From: Proteles cristata cristata
Lineage: Eukaryota; Chordata; Mammalia; Carnivora; Hyaenidae
Direction of reading: 5' to 3'
DNA: 64,000 nt
Assembly: GCA_017311185.1 (NCBI GenBank)
Contig: JAESUZ010001752.1
Location: 124,001-188,000, forward strand
Part shown: positions 43,748 through 53,826 of the stretch, piece after piece
Layout of the letters: every line of letters starts with the position of its first letter
How positions within the stretch are numbered: position 1 is the first letter of the stretch
Translations under genes and position numbers: made by a program
The notes under the pieces: model-generated
The model's database searches: none
What the model saw: only the letters and a program-made list of their open reading frames with translations
Told to the model about the DNA's origin: nothing

Positions 43748-44544
43748 TGAGCACCATGTGCTGGTGAAGGGGGCCAGAGGAGTTCTTCCAGCCTTCTCCT
43801 TCCTGAGAAATCACTGCAGTGAAGACTGCAAGAATCCTTCTCAATGCTCTGGTCTCTCAGGCTTTGTCCCTGAGCCTCTGCCTACCCTGGGTTCTACCTT
43901 CAGCCCACTCAGAGGTATGTCTAGTAGTCAAGGGAGGCAGTGGGCTTAAAGCAGATGATTCTGACATGTGGCTAGGTCCTGAGAGTGGCAGGGCCTTATC
44001 TTTAGGTAGGATTACTGGGTAACTGCTCTTGGTTCTGTGCTAGATGTTTGCTAAGAGATGCTGGCCCTAGACCAAGGCAGACAGCAGGTGCATAAGCAAA
44101 TGCCTGAGCTGAGGCTGGAGAGCAGTGCAATCTGAGGTCAAGAGCTACTCCCCCTGGGCCACGGAAGGGACAGAAGACAATGCCTAGGGATGCTTGCTAA
44201 CCTCTGCTTGAAGTGGCATTGAGCCCAAGCAAGACAGACAGATGGCATTTCCCTTTCTTGGAGGCGGGGCAGCGCCATCATCCATATCTCGTAAATACAG
44301 CAACTGAGTGGATGCACAAAGACAGCCAGTCTTTATTTAATCTTGATTGTGTGGCCTCAGGACAATCAGGAAGGCTTGAAAAAGAACCAGGGGTCCAGTT
44401 GGACTTGACTACATTCCTGTGAGAGCCACTACAATGCCAGGGACTCCTCTGGAATTGACTCTGGCCTGGATTATCTCCCACAGGCAGCTCCTGTGGGACA
44501 GGTTCCTGTTCTGCTTGTCTCTGGGTCCACTGTGCAGGGATCAG
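43748..44544. other. Unassigned
   Basis: About 800 bp with no repeat or gene recognised; short overlapping frames only. Confidence 0.3.
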
Positions 44545-44880
44545 TGCCTACTACCACATGCAACTCACTGTTCCAGATTCTAGAGCTACTTGGAGAACAA
44601 GACATACAACATCCCTATTCTTGCTTTTATATTCCAGTAGGAGAGACAAGTAAACAAATAGATAAGTCAATTTGGGGCTGTAAGTGACATGAACACAATA
44701 AAACAGGGTGTGTGACAGTGACTTGGGGGAAGGAAGCAGTGGAACTCTTTTAGATCCTGTGTTAAGGATGGTCTCTCTGACGTGATGTTTGAGCTGAGGC
44801 CTGAATGATAACAGTGGGAAGAGCGTTCTGGATAAGATTTTGTTTGAAGAAAAAGCTCTGAGGAAAAATTTGAAAATCAC
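44545..44880 (-). mobile_element. L2 LINE 3' region
   Basis: 'gaacaagacatacaacatcc', 'attccagtaggagagacaag', 'gatgtttgagctgaggcctg' and 'gaagagcgttctggataaga' match antisense L2. Confidence 0.85.
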
Positions 44881-44889
44881 TCAGTTAGT

Positions 44890-45110
44890 CTTCTTTTATT
44901 TATATTCATTTATTTAAATTTCAAAGGTAATACATATTCATTGTAACGATTTCAAACCTTATTAATGTATATAAAGTCAAATGTAGAAGTAGCTGCTTTC
45001 CTCTTCATCTCCCTTCCTCCAACTGCACTTTCTGGAGAGAATCCCTTTATCAGTTAGGTGGATAACCTCCCAGATTTTTCTCTGTGCGTTTGCAAATATA
45101 TATGTTAATT
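44890..45110 (-). mobile_element. L1M/HAL1-type fragment
   Basis: 'ggtaatacatattcattgta' and 'tcccagatttttctctgtgc' are a typical antisense old-L1 stretch. Confidence 0.5.
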
Positions 45111-45119
45111 TCCCACTTT

Positions 45120-45930
45120 ATCTCTACTTGCCTGTCTCATAGGACTTTCAAGCTTAACAGTTCCAAAATGGACTCTGGACTTTCTCCACTAAACTTCTTT
45201 CTCCCCCTGGGCTTTCTCATCTTAGTAAATAACACCAACAGCCCACCCAGTTGTTCAGGCCCCAAGACTTGGTGACATCCTCAATTCCTTCTTTACTGTC
45301 AGACCCCAAGGTCAATCCACTAGCATATCCTGTTGGCTCTACCTCCAAAGTATGCCCATATCTGGATGCTTCTCACCTTCTCCACTCCCAGCAACCTGTT
45401 CTTAGCCACCAGTACATCTTGCCAGGGCCTCCTAACTGCTTCCTATCTTCTCATTGCTATTTCCTATAATTCATTCTTCACCCAGCAGCCAGAGTGATCT
45501 TTTAAAAATGGTAAACCTGGTCGTGTCCCTCCTTGCTTAATACCCCAGTGGCTTCCCAAACTCTCCTTTCTAATCTCATCTTGTCCATTTCTCCTTCCTT
45601 TTCGTTATCCTTTGTCTCCCTCATACAGTGTCTTGGGGCCTTTCATTTGCTGGGCTAGTTCTTTGTCATCATGGTGATCTTAAGTCAATGGCACCCTCCA
45701 GGGAGACATCCCCTAATGTGTCCATGCACAATAGTCTTACTTCTGCTCTGCCCATTCCTGCACGCCCAGACATGCTCTATCATATCATCTTGTTTTATTT
45801 CCTTGTAGTACTTATATAATTGGAATGCATCTTGCCTATTTGTTTCCTTGTTTATCAGTCTGCCTCCTCTGCCACCCACTGAACGTAGACTCTGTCAGGC
45901 AGAGATCTTGACTCATGTTCTTGTTGAGAG
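45120..45930 (+). mobile_element. L2 LINE, ~800-bp 3' region
   Basis: 'ttggtgacatcctcaattcc', 'cctcctaactgcttcctatc', 'cagcagccagagtgatcttt', 'aataccccagtggcttccca' and 'ccctcatacagtgtcttg' run in L2 order, with 'gaacgtagactctgtcaggc' near the end. Frames here are decayed L2 ORF/3'UTR. Confidence 0.9.
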
Positions 45931-45949
45931 TGCTACTGATGGATACATA

Positions 45950-46580
45950 AAAGAGTTTCCAGATTGTTTCTAATGAACCAGCTTCTAGTGAACATTCTTG
46001 CACATATATCTTTGGGTAATTGTCTAAGGGATTCTGCAGGACAGATTACCACAAGTGGAATTTCTGGGTTGAAGATGGCATATTTTAAATTTGATATATA
46101 TATCAAATTACTTCCCAAATTATTGTACCAATTTACACTCCCATCAACATTGATGGAGAATACCTTTCTCCAAGGCCTTGACAACACTGGATAATACAAA
46201 TCTTTTTCTTGTTTTAACCTACGTTATGAGCAAACTCAAGTATTTTACTTTGTTTTAATTTATATTTTCTCTGATTAGATGAGATTGAATATTTTTTTCA
46301 TATGATTTTCAGTTGTTTGTACTTTTCCTTTTGGGTTATAAACACATTGTCAGCCCCACCCTCTAATATGGTTCTATTTGTAAGAAAGAATAGATTATAG
46401 GTAGTTAATTACCTATGTTGGCCATGTAGCATTTGGCTATTTTTTTCCTGTTGTTTATCTCTATCTTATGAATTGGTAAGTGTTCTTTATGTTATGCGGA
46501 GCTAATTTGTTGTATATGTTGCAAATATTTTCCTAATGTCTTTCCTTTATCTTTCTGTATTATTTAAGATATTAACATCT
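45950..46580 (-). mobile_element. L1M ORF2 3' segment, antisense
   Basis: 'aacattcttgcacatatatc', 'gtggaatttctgggttgaag', 'caatttacactcccatcaac' and 'ctctgattagatgagattga' are the reverse complement of the L1 ORF2 end. Confidence 0.75.
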
Positions 46581-47000
46581 TTAAAAAAATAGAGATGAAT
46601 CTTTAACTTTTCTATTTCTGTTAAAGTGAAAATAGCAACTGTAAAAATTTTTAAAAACAATCTATAAAAAGATATTAAATGAAAAATGATTCTCCCTCCC
46701 ATTACACTGAGCTAACCTTGGTATCTTTTCAAATTGTTCATGTTTACACATACATTCATCATTTATTTATTCATCAGCCATTCATTCCTCTAGCAAATAG
46801 TTATAAGCCATTTATACTTCCAATATGTTTTGGGTATTTACTATATTCCCGGCATCATGCTAGGTGTATTTAAAAGAGGATATATGTACGGTATCCTTTA
46901 TTTAAACATTTTTTTAGAACATGTGCTTTTCTTTATTCATTTTCTTTACATTTCAAATGCTTCTATAATAACACATACATATCTACCTCACTGTTTCTAA
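46581..47000. other. AT-rich, probably L1M debris
   Basis: 'tgaaaaatgattctccctcc' and 'tcatttatttattcatcagc' look like antisense L1 and simple-sequence remnants; not assignable. Confidence 0.35.
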
Positions 47001-47600
47001 TACTTGCTCACTATTCTATTCTATGCATATGCCAGAACATATTTAATCTGGTCCTTATTGATGGACATTTACATTGTTTCCTGTGTGTTTGCAATTACAA
47101 ACAATGTTGCAGTGAGTATCCTTGTAGCTATATCTTTATACCCATGTGCAAATATATCTGTAGGGCAGAATCCTAAAATGGAATTGCATTTTAAGTTTGA
47201 TAGACATTGCCAAATTGTCCTCCAAAACTGTGTTTCAATTCACACTTCCATCAGATGTGTGAGTGCCCATTTCTCTACTTTATTTGCAACCCTGGATATT
47301 ATGTCTTTTAAATTTTTGCAGTCATAAGGCTGAGAGTGGTGTTGCATTGTTTCATTTTGCATTTCTCTCATTAGCAGTGAAACTGAGAATCTTTTCATAT
47401 ACTTATTGGTCACCTGTATTTTTTACTATAAATTGTCCATGTTCTTTCCTCATTGTTTATACTGAGTTGCTTTTTAAAAAATTTAAATTGACTTGTAAAT
47501 TCCATACAGTATGAATATTTAAGCTTTGTCTGTTACATGTGCTGCAAATATTTTCTCCCAAGCTGTCTTTAGCCTTTTAACGCTGTTTATGGTATAACCC
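47001..47600 (-). mobile_element. L1M ORF2 3' segment, antisense, second copy
   Basis: 'tattgatggacatttacatt', 'aacaatgttgcagtgagtat', 'gccaaattgtcctccaaaac', 'agtggtgttgcattgtttca' and 'ctgcaaatattttctcccaa' follow antisense L1. The same segment of L1 as 45950-46580, so the two are separate insertions or a duplication. Confidence 0.8.
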
Positions 47601-47915
47601 TACCTTTTTGACAGTGAGGCACACTGCAATTCCTGCATAGACCACAGTTCCCAAAGGTCTTCCTGCAGATATCTCAAAGCGACTCTACTCTGGACGCTCA
47701 CTGTTGAATTCTGACCTGGAGGTGAGGAGGAATCTTTTGCTGGCCTTGCTGTGGCCATTTCTCCTGCATTGATAGAGCTCTTCATCATTGATTCATGTAT
47801 TTTCCTGCAAACGAAAGCATTTTTTGTTTCTTTAAACTTTTAGTTCTTCATGTCTTTTCCTTGCTTAAAAAATCCCTTTACTCAAAACATGGATACCCTA
47901 TCATCGTTGGTTTAG
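47601..47915. other. Unassigned
   Basis: Probably an old insertion in the L1M (L1-like words resume near 47820), not identified. Confidence 0.3.
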
Positions 47916-47928
47916 ATCATCATTTCTG

Positions 47929-48160
47929 GGTCACCTGGGTGGCTTAGTTGGTTGAGCATCCAACTTCAGCTCAGGTCATGATCTCACGGTCGGGGGTGGG
48001 GAGGGGCGGTTAGAGCCCTGGGTCAGGCTCTATGCGGACAGCTCAGAGCCTGGAACCTGTTTCAGATTCTGTGTCTCCCTCTCTCTCTGCCCCTCCCCTG
48101 CTCACGCTCTGTCTTTCTCTCTCTCTCTCTCAAAAATAAATAAAAATGTTAAAAAATGAA
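47929..48160 (+). mobile_element. SINEC (felid CAN-SINE) with G-rich B-box region
   Basis: Full length. The B-box region is replaced by CGGTCGGGGGTGGGGAGGGG, an unusual G-rich alteration. Perfect 13-bp TSD ATCATCATTTCTG at 47916-47928 and 48161-48173. Confidence 0.97.
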
Positions 48161-48173
48161 ATCATCATTTCTG

Positions 48174-48539
48174 AAAGCACTCCAGGGAGTCCTAGAAATT
48201 CAGTGGAAATGGCTCAGGGGTTGTCACAGGCTGCAGACCGAGAGGGCAGAGTGAGGACCCTGCCCCTCTCCAACCTGTTGCACTTCTGCGGGAGATTCTC
48301 TGTGAAGAAAGCAATGATCTCTGTACCATAGCTGTCTTGAAAAATGCAACTGTAGAGTGAGGCCTTTGTTTTCTAAAAGCTGTGAAGCTCCAGGTCTTGC
48401 AAAGAATGTATCTTTTTTATATTGTAATCACTCCTTCACTCCTTAATAATGAGGCCATCTTGAAGCTCTGTAGCAACACACTAGCTGGATGCTCGAGGCT
48501 GTGTTCAGGACAGATTTTGGTGAATAGGCCATCATGAAA
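48174..48539. other. Unassigned
   Basis: No feature recognised over ~365 bp. Confidence 0.3.
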
Positions 48540-48611
48540 TTTTTGCTTTCTTTGTTATTTTATTTTATTTTATTTTATTTTATTTTATTTTATTTTTTTG
48601 CTTTCTTTGTT
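48540..48611 (-). mobile_element. Tail-only retro-insertion (ATTTT)n with TSD
   Basis: A 38-bp pure ATTTT repeat (48557-48594) is flanked by perfect 17-bp direct repeats TTTTTGCTTTCTTTGTT (48540-48556, 48595-48611). This is the structure of a reverse-transcribed A-rich tail with its target duplication but no element body. Confidence 0.8.
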
Positions 48612-48955
48612 GAAGGTACTCAGTGGTAAGATTCATTAGTATCTCTTATTTCTATTTAGAGCAACATTAACCTGCATCTGCTCAACTAAATAAATGTTCC
48701 CATTTCAACCGAGAAGTTATCTGGGGCAGTGGTACAGCAAGAGAGGAAGTGAATGGAGGATTGTTTCTCAACATACCAATCTATAATGACTGAAAATGAC
48801 CTGTAGCAGAAATGATGCTTTTGACTACAGTAATGGGAACCCTCACCACGAGGAAAATAATTACAGTAGTGCCCCCCACCCCTGCCCCAGTTTTGCCTTC
48901 CTCATTTTCAGCTACCAGCTGTCAACCACAATCAGGAAACAGACGATCCTCCTTA
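48612..48955. other. Unassigned
   Basis: Nothing recognised. Confidence 0.3.
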
Positions 48956-49335
48956 TGATGTATCCTTTAGAAGGCCAATAGCCAAACATCCACTATGTCA
49001 TTCAACTGACTCCATCACATCACGTAGGCATTTTATCATTTCACATCATCACAAGAAGAAGGGTGAGTGCAGAGAGAGAGAGAGAAAGAGAGAGAGAGGG
49101 AGATCACATTCATATAACTTTATTATGATATCTTGTTATAATTGTTCTATTTTGTTATTAGTTATTGTTGTTAATCTCTCTGTGCCTAACTTATAAATTT
49201 AACTTTATGACAGGTGTGTATGTAAAGGAAAAAGCATAATAGGTACAAGGTTCGGAACTAGCCATGGTTTCATGCATCCACTGGGAGGGCCTTGAAATCC
49301 CCTTCTGATAAGGTTGGGGGAAGACTATTATATCT
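48956..49335 (-). mobile_element. MER2-type Tigger DNA transposon remnant
   Basis: 'cacatcatcacaagaagaag', 'ttgttataattgttctattt', 'ttgttaatctctctgtgcct', 'aggttcggaactagccatgg' and 'catgcatccactgggagggc' follow the non-autonomous Tigger MER2 in antisense. The internal GA run (49068-49098) is the element's own CT-rich part, expanded. Confidence 0.85.
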
Positions 49336-49529
49336 TTTTCAAAAGAAATCCAAGGTAGGACTGCTTTTGGGTTGCTTAATTCAGCCACTCAATAAGGGTC
49401 AAGACTTTTTGCCTCTTGCATAACATGATTGTTGGGGTTCAGGGGTCATGTGCAGATCCAACATTGCAAAGTGTTTTTTCCTGGTGGTGGACTCTCCGTC
49501 AAATCTCTTTTTAAGAGTGAAGAAACCTT
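49336..49529. other. Unassigned
   Basis: Nothing recognised. Confidence 0.3.
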
Positions 49530-49775
49530 CTCTTGAAGGCCCAGCCTGATTCCCTCATGTCTTGTTTGTCAGAGTTGAGGCACATGTCTGCTCCTGGACC
49601 AGTCACTGCCAAGAGAATGGGATTAGTTCAATCAGTTACTGCCAGTTTAAGATTTTACCCTGAAATGGGGAGAAAGTCACCTTCTCTTGAGTGGTGGTTA
49701 CCTGCTCAAAATTAGAGAGGGCATTGCTAACAAGGAAAGAGGAAAGGAGAGGCAACCACCTGTGGTCGCTATGAT
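49530..49775 (+). mobile_element. Old interspersed repeat, family uncertain
   Basis: 'ctgctcctggaccagtcact' and 'gagagggcattgctaacaag' resemble the uncertain old repeat also seen at 27440-27590. Weakly supported. Confidence 0.35.
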
Positions 49776-50204
49776 ACTGCTTTTGTTTTAATAAATCAGT
49801 TAATTAATTAGTTTTATTTTCCCCAAACATTAACATGATTATCACTGGAGCAACCCGACTGACTCTTTTGGGGTTTCGCAGTTCACTTCCAATGACCACA
49901 CATAAGAAAGAGAGCGTGTATATGCATATCTTAAATCTGGTCCCACTTCTGGAAGGAGTGCTTCATAGGGTAGCAGATAAAACTTTGTTGCTCTGAACAT
50001 GGTTGAGCATTCAAGAGACTGAATGGTTGGTGTCAAGAAATAAAGATGGAGATTTATGAAAAGGAGAAGTGGTGCACAGCTCTTTTATAATGTCCTCACA
50101 CTCTCTTTGAATATTTAACACACTATCCAGTTTCACAATTTCATCTGTTTGAGTTTACATCAATCGAGTTTGGCAACAAAGCTGCCGTTTATTAAGAAGA
50201 ATTT

Positions 50205-50227
50205 CAATTAATTAGTTAATTATTATT
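50205..50227. promoter_or_regulatory. TAATTA homeodomain-like cluster
   Basis: Overlapping AATTAATTAGTTAATTATTA contains several TAATTA/ATTAG core motifs of homeodomain proteins. A second cluster, GTTAATTAATTAG, is at 49800-49812. AT-rich DNA produces these by chance, so only a weak call. Confidence 0.3.
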
Positions 50228-50695
50228 ATTTTTTTAGATTGGTTGAAAGGAGTTTGGACATGAGGATGGTGGCTAAATAGTGCTCAGCTGGTTCGGGATA
50301 TTTTTCTCTCCATTAAATGAAACCACGGCTTTTGTTTCTTTCAGATGAAAATTTGCAGGTTTCACATGCTGGTAAAGGAGAATCACAGTGTTGTACAACT
50401 TGGATTGTGCTAAAGGGGTATTCAATGCTTATGTGAAAGTTGGCTCTGTGGCAGGTGAAGGTTGCAAGGAATAGATTCCCAGTGACAGAAATGAAATTGT
50501 ATGTGTTCTGACTAGGGCTGCTGCTGGGCTCGAAAGACACCAGAAATCTAGTTAAGTCACACGCGGTGCGTACTGTTCACCTCATGGCAAAGGTAACAAG
50601 AAGCATTGTGCACTGGGTCAAGGTGCTTGTGGTACCCAGGGAATGACACAGGCACCAGAGAACATGAATTATGCCATATGTACCTCCAAGCTATT

Positions 50696-50721
50696 TGACC
50701 TAAATTGACCCTCCAGGGTCA
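50696..50721. promoter_or_regulatory. Nuclear-receptor half-site cluster
   Basis: TGACCT-AAAT-TGACCC is a DR4 arrangement on the minus strand (AGGTCA-like half-sites 4 bp apart). The second half-site also pairs with GGGTCA at 50716-50721 as the palindrome TGACCCT-CC-AGGGTCA. Motif evidence only. Confidence 0.4.
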
Positions 50722-51727
50722 GGAACCCAGTCCAAATTTCCTTGTGCTGTTATGCTGTGGAATGCAGGAAAGGAAAAAGAGAAGGCTCACCCCTTGCTAT
50801 GTTTTTATGTGCTTTTGAACATCAGAACTGATTTTCCAAAGTAATTTTTCTTCATGCATCCAGACATTTGAACAATGCAACCCAGAGTCAAATCTTGAGC
50901 TTCCATAGCAAGTCATCCTGAAATTGAATACTGTTCTCAGCCTTGGCAAATATTTTCCCACTACCTCAGAGCTCCAGAGACCTGGGTCCTGTCCTATTGG
51001 GGGGTGGGGCTGGATGCATATACTGATGATGGTGGTCTCAGCATGGGGGTGAGTAGCAAACAAAGGATGATGAGGATGATGATGGTGTGTATTTGTGTGT
51101 GTGTGTCAGAAAGGGAGAGAAAAGAGAAGGGAGAATATGCTTATTTCTAAGAGAACCTCTGGTAACAGGTTTCTGGGTAAATGAAAGTTGTATTGTCTTC
51201 CATCAGAGATGACTTGAAAATAAAGTGCTTTAATGCTAATACTGCAGATGTCTGCAGGAAACTCAGCACCACACTGAACACTGTAGTTAGATAGCTGTGC
51301 AAAAAAGTACATGAAGGAAAGGGCTAATGTGCAATACTTCTATTTAAGATAGAAGGAGGAAATAGAAATTGTGATAGCATGCTATTTCAAGTAATAATAG
51401 AAAGTACTTGATGTTTACATGGTGAATGGATCAATACTAATTCTGTAGTCAGTGCACATACAGTAGTTTGGATTATACAAGTGATAGATGCACTCAGTAT
51501 AGCTGAAATTTCTACCCGGCAACACTTATTTCTTACTGCGTGTTAGATGGAATTTTCCACCCAACTATCTGGAAGGATTTGCATAAGAATGGTGATAGAG
51601 CAGTATTCTTTAATGATGTGCTTTTCTTTGTTAAACTTCAAAAATGTCTTGGTGCATGATGAGGTTTGGGTGAATTGCCAAGCTAATGCTTTTATATTTT
51701 CTTTGAAGAGCTTATCTTCACTGTGTT

Positions 51728-52312
51728 GTGGGAGTTACTTTATATTGTGGTTATAAAGGCAGTGGCAGTAAAGCCGAATTTGTAGCAATCCCCAATAAAT
51801 GCCTCCGCCTTCTCAAGGGCTTGGTCCTGCTAAAAAGGGAATTTGGGAAGGCACCTGATTGCCACTGGTTCAGCTGTGATGAGTCAGTTGGACTTGTTCT
51901 CTCTTCCCATACCTGGTTTTGCTCACCAAGAAGTGAGGATGCCATTCTCCTGCTCAAACAACGACCTCTTGTTAGCCTAAATCAGCACCACCTGTCAAAG
52001 GGGTTTGAGATCATCTTAAAGCCTGGCGCTCTCACTGAGGATGAGTTGAATTATTCAGATCAGAGCCTGGGAGCAAATGCTGTTTGGAAAGTGACCTTTT
52101 TGTCCTCCCCACAAGAACCTAATGTTTACAATGTGAGGAGGAAAAGGGACTGGAATCTTGGGAATTCCAAGAATGCAGCCACCAAGCAAAAGGAGCTTTC
52201 CTTCCTAGGTTGTGCACTTCAAGACTCACTCTCCAGATTCTTCTCCACATCAAGGATTTACAAGAACAAAGGTGGAAAAACAAAACCCCAAAGCTGGAGT
52301 CTGCGAGGGTAG
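51728..52312 (+). other. 194-codon open frame, unrecognised
   Basis: Open from ATG to stop with no domain, signal peptide or repeat I can identify. Composition is ordinary (lysine/serine rich C-terminus, RRKRDWNLGNSKN). No Kozak, CpG or splice context stands out, and the opposite strand holds a 68-codon frame. It could be chance, a decayed pseudogene or part of a transcript. Kept because it lies in the repeat-poor island and no repeat explains it. Confidence 0.25.
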
Positions 52313-52334
52313 TCCAATAGGGGACTTCACATTA

Positions 52335-53000
52335 ACTTCAGTTGCATTGGAGCAAAGAATCTGAAAGCCAAGAATGGAAAGAAATTTCAGGTCATCTAAT
52401 CTGATCCTGTCTAATGCATGAATCTCTTTTCCATACAGCTTCATGGCTCATTGATCATAAGTTGCTTCTTGAATACCTCCAGGAACAAAGAACTCACTTC
52501 CTCTAAACAGCAAGGACAACAGACGACATTATATGTAAGACTTACTGTGTGTCAGGCTTTGTGATAAGCCCCTACAATTCATGATCTTATTTAATGCTCA
52601 CAAAAACTTTATGAGAGAAGTATGATTATGTTCCCACCAATTTACAGATGGGGAAACTGAGGCTGCATATGTTGCAGAGGAAGGATTTACAAGCCTGTGT
52701 TCTTCTTCCCATCCCATCATTGGCAGCCTTGATTGTTACTTTTCTGTCCCTTGTAGACACCTGGAATATTCCTTGCCCTTCTTTTACATGATAGCCCTTT
52801 GAATATTTGAGGCAGCCTTTCTCTCAGTCCAATTTTCCTTTTTTTTCTATTCCATGCCAAACATTCCTTTGTTTCAGTTTAGTGAGTTCCTCTGGACCCA
52901 TTCCTGGTTACCAATGCTCTTCTCAAAACATGTGTCATATACTTCTTGAACATTTTGAAGAGACCTTCTAATTGTTTTCTTTTATTAGGAGACAGTAGGC
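52335..53000. mobile_element. CR1/L3-like old repeat, split by a MIR
   Basis: 'tcaggtcatctaatctgatc', 'cttcttgaatacctccagga' and later 'tttgaatatttgaggcagcc' resemble CR1/L3-derived mammalian repeats. Interrupted by MIR 52525-52735. Confidence 0.4.
52525..52735 (-). mobile_element. MIR SINE
   Basis: 'cttactgtgtgtcaggcttt', 'catgatcttatttaatgctc' and 'tttacagatggggaaactga' are antisense MIR. Confidence 0.9.
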
Positions 53001-53379
53001 TTTGTTGGTGATATCTAACCATGAAGGCATCTATTTTGGGTGCAGAGGGAGGCTTTCCAGAGAGCACATGATGAACTTTTTCCACAGCTCTTTTCAGGGA
53101 GAAGGCATCTAAAAAATCCAGAGCATTAAAACAAGCCAGGGTTGAGCTTCAATGTCATTGCTGGTGGTAGAGGCAATGTCAGAATAAAGAACAGAAGTCT
53201 TGCAAAGTGTTCAGTGGTGGTCCTATGAAACCCTATGAGAGGCAACTGCACTTGGACCTAATTCAGCCTCTGACCTGGATTCTGTGTAGCTCACTAGCAT
53301 GTCACTGTGTCCTACACTAGCTTCCTGGCTTGTGAGAAGGGACCATGTTGTGGACACTCTGGCATATTTCTCATGGAGT
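53001..53379. other. Unassigned
   Basis: Nothing recognised. Confidence 0.3.
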
Positions 53380-53505
53380 TCAACCTCTGATTCAGGCAAC
53401 TCGGGACATGCTGTTGTTACCTCGGGCAAATCATTCTATCTTTGGGCTTTAGTATCCTCATCTGTTAAAGTGGATAAGTGTATCATTCTAACAGTATTAA
53501 ACTAA
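53380..53505 (+). mobile_element. MIR fragment
   Basis: 'cgggcaaatcattctatctt' and 'cctcatctgttaaagtggat' are MIR core. Confidence 0.7.
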
Positions 53506-53526
53506 TTAAACAAGGAAGCCACTAGA

Positions 53527-53826
53527 CTGAGGTCTCTAATGCTGTGGTCAGCCTCCCTAAGCAAACCAAAATCTAAGGCTGTAAGTGCCTCAAAGTTAGA
53601 AAATCAAGATGCTAAGGACAGCCGGTCGAACACAGCCAACTAGACTTCAGGTATAGTCAAATCAATAATTTCCTTACTTTGCTTTTCTCTATAAAAATCT
53701 CTTTACAAACTCCTATTGGTGGAGTGCCTCTAACCACTTCCGGTTTGGTGCTGCCCGATTGGAATCGTGTTTTTGCTCAGATAAGCTCTCAACTTTTTAA
53801 AATATGCCTCGGTTTATCTTTTAACA
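53527..53826 (+). mobile_element. Class I ERV-type LTR
   Basis: Starts TGAGGTCTCTAATGC and ends TTATCTTTTAACA. A TATA-like 'ctctataaaaatctc' (53684-53698) is followed by 'ggtttggtgctgcccgattg', 'tttgctcagataagctct' (decayed AATAAA region) and 'aaaatatgcctcggtttatc', all typical of the U3-R-U5 of ERV1 LTRs. No matching 3' LTR is present downstream, and no gag, pol or env was seen. Confidence 0.6.

Larger units (their letters stand above)
49776..52334. other. Repeat-poor island, ~2.5 kb
   Basis: The longest stretch in which I recognise no SINE, LINE, LTR or DNA transposon. It holds two AT-rich homeodomain-like clusters (49800-49812 and 50205-50227), a nuclear-receptor half-site cluster (50696-50721), a TG run near 51095-51107, and a 194-codon frame (51728-52312). 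Confidence 0.5.

Noticed and set aside
43460..43949. Overlapping frames of 96, 142 and 68 codons
   Set aside because: They translate the TG/CA-rich tract, which lacks stop codons in several registers.
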